Shown here one piece after another: positions 58,648-64,000 of a stretch of DNA of 64,000 nt (the first letter of the stretch is position 1; each line of letters opens with the position of its first letter). Origin of the DNA: Desulfobacula sp. (GTDB lineage: Bacteria; Desulfobacterota; Desulfobacteria; Desulfobacterales; Desulfobacteraceae); contig JAMPXP010000008.1 in the NCBI GenBank assembly GCA_023701135.1, forward strand, positions 1 to 64,000, given 5' to 3'. Position numbers and translations under genes: made by a program. Under the pieces are notes generated by a model. The model was not told the origin of the DNA. It did no database searches and saw nothing but the letters and a program-made list of their open reading frames with translations.

Positions 58648-58908
58648 TCAAGCCGCCGCCGCAAGGCTTGCCTTGGTAACATCCCATTCATCCCTCATTC
58701 CATTTATTGAAATAACGGGATCTGAAGTATCATGAAGCCGGTCCAATGCAATCTGCAAATCTGCCTGCTCTCCGAGATATATTTCCAATGCTTTCCGGAT
58801 ATGGAATGATCTTGATCGTTCAGTTGTTTTTGCGAATGAATCAAGCTTACGTACAAGCTCGTCCGGCATTCTTATAGAAATAGTGGCACTCATTTTTTCC
58901 TCCAACAA
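58648..58908 (-). CDS. Ribbon-helix-helix (CopG-type) antitoxin-like protein
   Basis: MSATISIRMPDELVRKLDSFAKTTERSRSFHIRKALEIYL. Start probably at MSATIS. Confidence 0.75.
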   Translation of the reverse strand: MLEEKMSATISIRMPDELVRKLDSFAKTTERSRSFHIRKALEIYLGEQADLQIALDRLHDTSDPVISINGMRDEWDVTKASLAAAA

Positions 58909-59033
58909 CTATGTGTTTGGATGTAATCCATTGAAACGATAGTATGCAAACGAGTCAAGGCTGTTTTTGGAAATAACATGTGGGTCATAGGGAAGAGAAG
59001 CGCCTTTTGTCACCAATCCGGCGCACCTTGTCG

Positions 59034-59900
59034 TTAAGAGACTTCGCTTTCTGACGCGATCCCGCGACGGGTTTTCATTATTTCGATAAAAAGCTCTATG
59101 TTGTTGGATACAATCATTTTGTCCAAATAGACAACGAAGTCACTGTACTTGTTGTAGTCATAGGGAATATTGGCCTGATCAAATCGCCCTTTGATCATCT
59201 CTACGGTAGACACATCTTTTTCGTTGAAAATCATGAGCGATCTTGGGTTGCTTCTTTTGTGAAGCCCGAATAGATTCCGTTTTCCGTCCCAGATAGCCAC
59301 ATAGCTCTTCACACAGTTCAACTCCAAGTTCGGAAAGGCTATCTGGAGCTTCTCAAGGAAGTACCGGGCGAGATCCAGCGTCCAAAAGGAATGCTTTACC
59401 CAGTAGCTTTCATCAACTTCATCCACAGTTTCTTGTTCATCCGGTTCTTCGTAAGAGTCAAGTACCTTCACGAAATTAAGGGCCAATTGGTTTCCGATCT
59501 TTAGCAGTTCGACTTGCAAAGCTTTAAGCGGGATGCTCAGACTCAGGAGTTGAACCACATTGAAGAACCGTCTGGAAATGGATTCAGCAACCAAGACTGC
59601 ATAGTGCTGCCTTGAGGGCCACCTCCGTCTCTCTATGTCCCAATACTCAATAGTCCTTATGATGTGGGAAGGATCGGTTTCACCCAGCATGACCTCAACT
59701 TCGTACATCGAATTGTCGCGAGGATCTTTCAAAAGAATGTCGAGTTTACCGCCACTCGACTGTTTCTTCTCTTTGTTTATGGGCTGTAAATCTCCTAACG
59801 TGAGAATGGAAGGATTCTCCCAAATCTGGTCCTGAAGCCAATACTCATCTTTTTGCGCTGCTCTAAATCCTATCTTTTCTGGAAAGATGATGTCGTTCAT
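59034..59900 (-). CDS. Hypothetical protein with possible PD-(D/E)XK-like fold
   Basis: GGKLDILLKDPRDNSMYEVEVMLGETDPSHIIRTIEYWDIERRRWPSRQHYAVLVAESISRRFFNVVQLLS. Confidence 0.5.
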   Translation of the reverse strand: MNDIIFPEKIGFRAAQKDEYWLQDQIWENPSILTLGDLQPINKEKKQSSGGKLDILLKDPRDNSMYEVEVMLGETDPSHIIRTIEYWDIERRRWPSRQHYAVLVAESISRRFFNVVQLLSLSIPLKALQVELLKIGNQLALNFVKVLDSYEEPDEQETVDEVDESYWVKHSFWTLDLARYFLEKLQIAFPNLELNCVKSYVAIWDGKRNLFGLHKRSNPRSLMIFNEKDVSTVEMIKGRFDQANIPYDYNKYSDFVVYLDKMIVSNNIELFIEIMKTRRGIASESEVS

Positions 59901-60205
59901 GGTTCCCCCATCCGTTTGGAAACAAGTAGTTGACCTGATCCGTATATATCTGCACTTTGAATGCTATCCAACCCTTAGTCGAAAAGTCTTTTCAGAGGTT
60001 TCGTATCAATAAATACAGGGCCTGTAAAGAAATTTTATCGGGGTTGTGTTCATCGGGCCTGTTTTGGAAAGAATGATAGGGAGCCATTGCCACAGCACGC
60101 AGGCTGAGGAAGACCGCTTCGGCGATCCGGGCACAGGGCAGGTTTCGATCCGCTGTATGTCTTGATAGCGGATGGCGGCTTTCAAATGTTTGGTTCAATT
60201 TGTGA

Positions 60206-60382
60206 TCAGGCAACATTCTTTTCTGATTTCGGTTTACGGGCAGGGAATGTAATCCGTTTCCGTTGAGAAGCCTCTTGGCGTTTGAGAATGTCTTCAAAGA
60301 TCTCATCGGCATCATTATTGAACCGGGATGCATATTGTTTTCTTAACTCTCTGGTTTCTTTTACGACAGGGTCTTGCCACAT
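60206..60382 (-). CDS. Putative antitoxin of PIN-domain TA module (58 aa, below the ORF-track cutoff)
   Basis: Hand translation: MWQDPVVKETRELRKQYASRFNNDADEIFEDILKRQEASQRKRITFPARKPKSEKNVA*; lies 4 bp downstream of the PIN gene. Confidence 0.6.
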   Translation of the reverse strand: MWQDPVVKETRELRKQYASRFNNDADEIFEDILKRQEASQRKRITFPARKPKSEKNVA

Positions 60383-60386
60383 AATA

Positions 60387-60860
60387 TTAACCCTCCATCA
60401 ATTCTTGAGGCGTACATATGGTTGGTGGTTCAAAGCCATGTTTACGGCAAACCTCTTCCACCTTGGGGCGCATTGTCGCATTGGCAATGTGTGTACAGTT
60501 CCAGGTAAGAAGATAATCCATCCCATTCACTGCTGCAACAGCAATGTGGTATGCATCGATTTCCGAGCCTTTTGGGACGGGTCCTTCTACAACCAATGCC
60601 TTTCCTAATTTTCGGACATCTTCTGTGATTTTCAATTCCGGGATATCCGCGATGGCAGCCAACCGGCGAGCTACTGCTTCAGAATCCCCTTGGGATGATT
60701 CAGCCACAACAAATTCAGGGATATAAATATCAAATTTCGGCCTGCGGCTTTCCCACCACTCGATGGTTGTGCTTTGATTGGCCATGGACCGTAGATCATT
60801 GCTGGGCCTCGCCGCCAGATACCTTGGGATGGAAGTTTCAATATACACTTTTTGCTTCAT
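60387..60860 (-). CDS. PIN-domain toxin (VapC-like)
   Basis: VYIETSIPRYLAARPSNDL, VVAESSQGD, GSEIDAYHIAVAAVNGMDYLLTWNCTHIANA. Confidence 0.8.
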   Translation of the reverse strand: MKQKVYIETSIPRYLAARPSNDLRSMANQSTTIEWWESRRPKFDIYIPEFVVAESSQGDSEAVARRLAAIADIPELKITEDVRKLGKALVVEGPVPKGSEIDAYHIAVAAVNGMDYLLTWNCTHIANATMRPKVEEVCRKHGFEPPTICTPQELMEG

Positions 60861-61141
60861 ATCATTGTTCTCATGGTTTGATTTTGATGCTTAACGAGCA
60901 ATGATAATGTACCGCATATTTTTACAGCACGTGTGATATCCAGCTATGGAATCAAAATCCTGCATTGGAAATTTAATACCAAGAATTGCAAAACCTGTAA
61001 AGAAATTTCCTTTTTTCCGGACGTAATGAAGTTCCTGTCTTCTGTTGCCTTTTTTTTCATCCGCCGCATATAATAAGCAAAATTGGAGGGCTGTTTCGGC
61101 TCTCCTTGCTGATAAACAATATGAGATTCTGAAAGAGGACC

Positions 61142-62551
61142 ATGAAAAAGAAACCTGTTGCCATAAAACTGGACGATATCGGCCATATTCTTGTTGGCCA
61201 TTTCAAACACAGGGAGAACATCAACTGCTATATCGGCTCCAATGCCGCAACCCCGACGGCAAGCATCGAAGCCCTGACGGAGGCCATCAAGGAGGAAAGC
61301 GCTAAACTGCCGTTCATGAAAATGTTTCATCTCCTGTTGCACGGCAATATCCCCTATCTTGAAGAAGGGCTTCAGGACAGGGTCAAAGCCTATTCCATCT
61401 TTTCCGGAGAAGCGGTCCGCAAAGCCGCCAACGAAGGGCGGGCCTATTATCTTCCCTGTACTCTCGGCACCATGGACCGTCTCATCGGAAAAGGCTGCGC
61501 CTATGAAATAGACGTGGTCATCATGAAGGTCCGGCAAAACGAGGTCACCGGGGAATACAGCCTGGGCCTTTCCGTGGATGCCATCCACTGCGCCCTTGAG
61601 ACGGCGAGCGTGGTCATTGCCGAGATAGATCCCACCATGCCTTTTACCCAGGGGCAGAGTGTCATTGCCGGGGAGGACATTGACTATATCATTGAAACCG
61701 GTGTTCAACCGGTTTACATCTTTGATTCCCCGGATTTTGAAAATCTTTCTCCTGAAGAAAAGCGGATCGGCGAACTGATTGCCGGGCATTTCCTGGCGGA
61801 CGGCATGACCCTGCAGGTGGGCATCGGCAAGATTCCCGATGCCGTTGTCGGCGTTATCGGTTCTGCCGGGTTCAAAGATCTGGGGGTTCAGACCGAATTG
61901 TACAGCGACGGCTTCATGTTTCTCCAGGAAAAGGGAATCATCACCAATAAGATGAAGAAAATCAATGCGGGGTACAGCACCACCAGCCTCATCATGGGTT
62001 CGAAAAAGCTTTATGACTATGTCCACATGCGGTCTCAGGTCCAGATGAGGCCCTGCATGTATACCAATTCAGCGGAAAAAGTAAGGGATTGCGCACCCTT
62101 TCTATCCGTTAACACCGCCATCGGCGTGGACTTGGCCGGCAATGTCTGGGCGGATTTTGTCAATCCCACCACCTATTACAGCGGGGTGGGCGGCCAGCCG
62201 GATTTTGTGAGGGCCTTGAGCCATAAAAAATACGGCACGCCCATCATTGCCATGAAAAGCCTTGCAAGAAACGGAAAATCAAAAATCGTCCCGGCCCATC
62301 CGCCCGGCATTACCCTGACGGCTTCCGCCTATGACGGGGTGGTCATTGTCACTGAATACGGGATTGCGGATTTAAGGGATCTGCCCATGGGATTCAAGGA
62401 GCTTGCCCTGGCGAGCATTTCCCATCCAAAATACAGGGAGACGCTGATGAGAACGGTTTACGACAATCCCATGATGACAAAACCCAAGGGGTTTTCGCTG
62501 GATAAAATACCGCCCGGGGTTATTCTTTACAATGGGAAGACAACAGTATAA
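61142..62551 (+). CDS. Acetyl-CoA hydrolase/transferase family protein (4-hydroxybutyrate CoA-transferase-like)
   Basis: LQVGIGKIPDAVV, GVQTELYSDGFMFLQEKGIITN, SGVGGQPDFVRAL, VTEYGIADLRDLPMGFKELALASISHPKYRE. Confidence 0.87.
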   Translation: MKKKPVAIKLDDIGHILVGHFKHRENINCYIGSNAATPTASIEALTEAIKEESAKLPFMKMFHLLLHGNIPYLEEGLQDRVKAYSIFSGEAVRKAANEGRAYYLPCTLGTMDRLIGKGCAYEIDVVIMKVRQNEVTGEYSLGLSVDAIHCALETASVVIAEIDPTMPFTQGQSVIAGEDIDYIIETGVQPVYIFDSPDFENLSPEEKRIGELIAGHFLADGMTLQVGIGKIPDAVVGVIGSAGFKDLGVQTELYSDGFMFLQEKGIITNKMKKINAGYSTTSLIMGSKKLYDYVHMRSQVQMRPCMYTNSAEKVRDCAPFLSVNTAIGVDLAGNVWADFVNPTTYYSGVGGQPDFVRALSHKKYGTPIIAMKSLARNGKSKIVPAHPPGITLTASAYDGVVIVTEYGIADLRDLPMGFKELALASISHPKYRETLMRTVYDNPMMTKPKGFSLDKIPPGVILYNGKTTV

Positions 62552-62640
62552 ATATAAACTTCAAAGGGCATGGCTTGAAAAGCCGGGTCTTAATGTGTGA
62601 ACGCGGCTGAAGGGATTTCAGAAAATATTTCAGGAGGAAA

Positions 62641-63477
62641 ATGATGAACAAGGTATGGATCTTTTTGGTATTCGGACTGGTTCTCTTTTTATCAACAGAT
62701 GTTTTTGCCCAGGCGGATGCGGCCAACTGTAAGGATCACTCGCTTTTTCCATCCCGTATGCCGGATTACCGGATAGAAGCATGCAAAGTCGAGGATTTCG
62801 GCCGGTATGAGTTTTATACCGTGAAAGGTCCCAAAACCCCTGCCGAAGGCCGGTTCACCTTTATCACCTATGCCTATACCGGCGCCAAGGGAGCCGAACC
62901 CAGCGGACTGGCGGTTGTCCGGAACTATGAAAATGCAATTACATCTGTGGGCGGTGAGGTTCTTCAGAGTGATCCGAACCGGTGGATCAACGGGAAGATC
63001 ACAAAGGACGGCCTGGAAGTCTGGGCCCAGGTAGAGAAAGGCAATGGCAAAATCTGGTTGCGGATCATTGAGAAAAAAGCCATGGAACAGCACATTACGG
63101 CCGATGCAGCCGCCCTGGGAAATGATATCCGGTCCACAGGCCATGTGGCGGTTTACGGCATCAATTTTGACACTGCCAAATCCACCATCAAACCCGAATC
63201 CGCCCAGGCCATTGCAGAGATCGGAAAGCTTCTGAAGGCTGATTCCGGCCTTAAGGTATTTGTGGTGGGCCATACCGATAATGTCGGGAGTGTGGACAGC
63301 AATATGAGACTCTCACAGGAAAGGGCCGAAGCCGTTCTCCAGTCCCTGGTGAAAGATCACGGGATTGCCGCCGACAGGCTGAGGGCTGCCGGATGCGGCA
63401 CGTTCGCACCGGTTGCCACCAATGATACCGAAGAGGGCCGGGCCAAGAACCGGCGGGTGGAGCTGGTCAAACAGTAA
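62641..63477 (+). CDS. OmpA-family outer membrane protein
   Basis: Signal peptide; C-terminal GINFDTAKSTIKPESAQAIAEIGKLL...VVGHTDNVGSVDSNMRLSQERAEAV...GAAPVATN-type and NRRVELVKQ. Confidence 0.9.
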   Translation: MMNKVWIFLVFGLVLFLSTDVFAQADAANCKDHSLFPSRMPDYRIEACKVEDFGRYEFYTVKGPKTPAEGRFTFITYAYTGAKGAEPSGLAVVRNYENAITSVGGEVLQSDPNRWINGKITKDGLEVWAQVEKGNGKIWLRIIEKKAMEQHITADAAALGNDIRSTGHVAVYGINFDTAKSTIKPESAQAIAEIGKLLKADSGLKVFVVGHTDNVGSVDSNMRLSQERAEAVLQSLVKDHGIAADRLRAAGCGTFAPVATNDTEEGRAKNRRVELVKQ

Positions 63478-63541
63478 CAGTGCCCGGGATGTCCAGCCCT
63501 GAACCATTTACGGGTGCTATACCGGGAGATTTCAGATAAAT

Positions 63542-64000
63542 ATGAAACGCCTGGCATATCTCTTATTCATTATTTTTTCGGCATGGGCCGTATCCTTCGG
63601 TGGTGGAAAACCGCCCCTGTCCCCACCCGTTGCCCATAGGGGCGTCATGGACCTGATGGGCTGGGATTTTTCCACGGCCGGGCCGGTGGAGCTGGGGGGT
63701 CCATGGGAATTCTACCGGGAGCGGTTTCTTGTTTTTGATGATTTTAAAACCCGTCCGGAACCGGAGCCGGTCTATGTCCAATCCGGCAAGGTATGGAATC
63801 ATACCGTCATCGACGGCAGGAAAATGCCGGGGACAGGGTATGCCACCTACCGGCTCAAGGTCATGACCGCAGGAGAGCTGACCCGGATGGGGCTCAGAAG
63901 CCCTGACGCCTCATCGGCCTGCCGGGTCTATATCAATGATACCTTGATTTATGGGGCCGGCGTGCCCGGGGAATCCGAAGAAAAGACGACGGCCTTCTAT
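63542..64000 (+). CDS. 7TMR-DISMED-type extracellular sensor protein, truncated by window end
   Basis: Signal peptide MKRLAYLLFIIFSAWAVSFGG; LGGPWEFYRERFL, GTGYATYRLKV, CRVYINDTLIYGAGVPG. Confidence 0.6.
   Translation, partial: MKRLAYLLFIIFSAWAVSFGGGKPPLSPPVAHRGVMDLMGWDFSTAGPVELGGPWEFYRERFLVFDDFKTRPEPEPVYVQSGKVWNHTVIDGRKMPGTGYATYRLKVMTAGELTRMGLRSPDASSACRVYINDTLIYGAGVPGESEEKTTAFY

Noticed and set aside
60944-62026. 360-aa minus-strand ORF
   Set aside because: Antisense to the acetyl-CoA hydrolase/transferase gene, which has strong family motifs.
1-64000. CRISPR arrays, tRNA and rRNA genes
   Set aside because: No regularly spaced direct repeats and no recognisable tRNA or rRNA sequence were seen on manual reading; a tRNAscan-SE/CRISPR search would be decisive.
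1-64000. Transposon or prophage
   Set aside because: No transposase, integrase or phage structural gene was recognised in the ORF list, although small accessory patches exist.

Overview
This 64 kb window looks like a chromosomal segment of a Desulfobacteraceae-like Desulfobacterota bacterium; the taxonomic call is inferred from gene content and protein style only. No rRNA, tRNA or CRISPR array was recognised. The main blocks, left to right, are: decayed small genes (0.1-0.7 kb); DUF1186, AI-2E transporter and Zn/Mn ABC transporter genes (0.7-4.4 kb); a dense two-component cluster (4.6-10 kb); a 4'-phosphopantetheinyl transferase; a chemosensory cluster MCP-CheW-CheA-CheY-CheB whose MCP has a CXXCH motif (10.7-17.3 kb); an rdgB / nitroreductase / B12-radical-SAM-TPR / DUF6178 operon (17.3-22 kb); a Fe-S/LuxR regulator divergent from DUF3786 and ferredoxin genes (22.9-25.6 kb); an MFS gene; a ybhGFSR/cecR-type ABC exporter operon (27.6-33.8 kb); an MFS gene, a second DUF3786 gene and a hybrid kinase; a tightly coupled glpD-like / FGGY kinase / alkyl-DHAP-synthase-like operon (38.3-43.2 kb); an M.PvuII-like methyltransferase paired with a HEAT-repeat protein that may be a nuclease (43.2-45.8 kb), with toxin-antitoxin remnants; an RND efflux operon (46.4-52.2 kb); remnants of a lutABC operon and a cysteine synthase stub (52.2-53.4 kb); a binding-protein/hybrid kinase pair; a small accessory patch with RHH, nuclease-like and PIN toxin-antitoxin genes (58.6-60.9 kb); a CoA-transferase, an OmpA protein and a truncated 7TMR-DISMED-type protein. 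The best candidates for new biology are the HEAT protein/M.PvuII-like pair, the Fe-S/LuxR-DUF3786 association, the ether-lipid-like operon and the c-heme MCP. All family calls were made by eye from sequence motifs; no database search was run.
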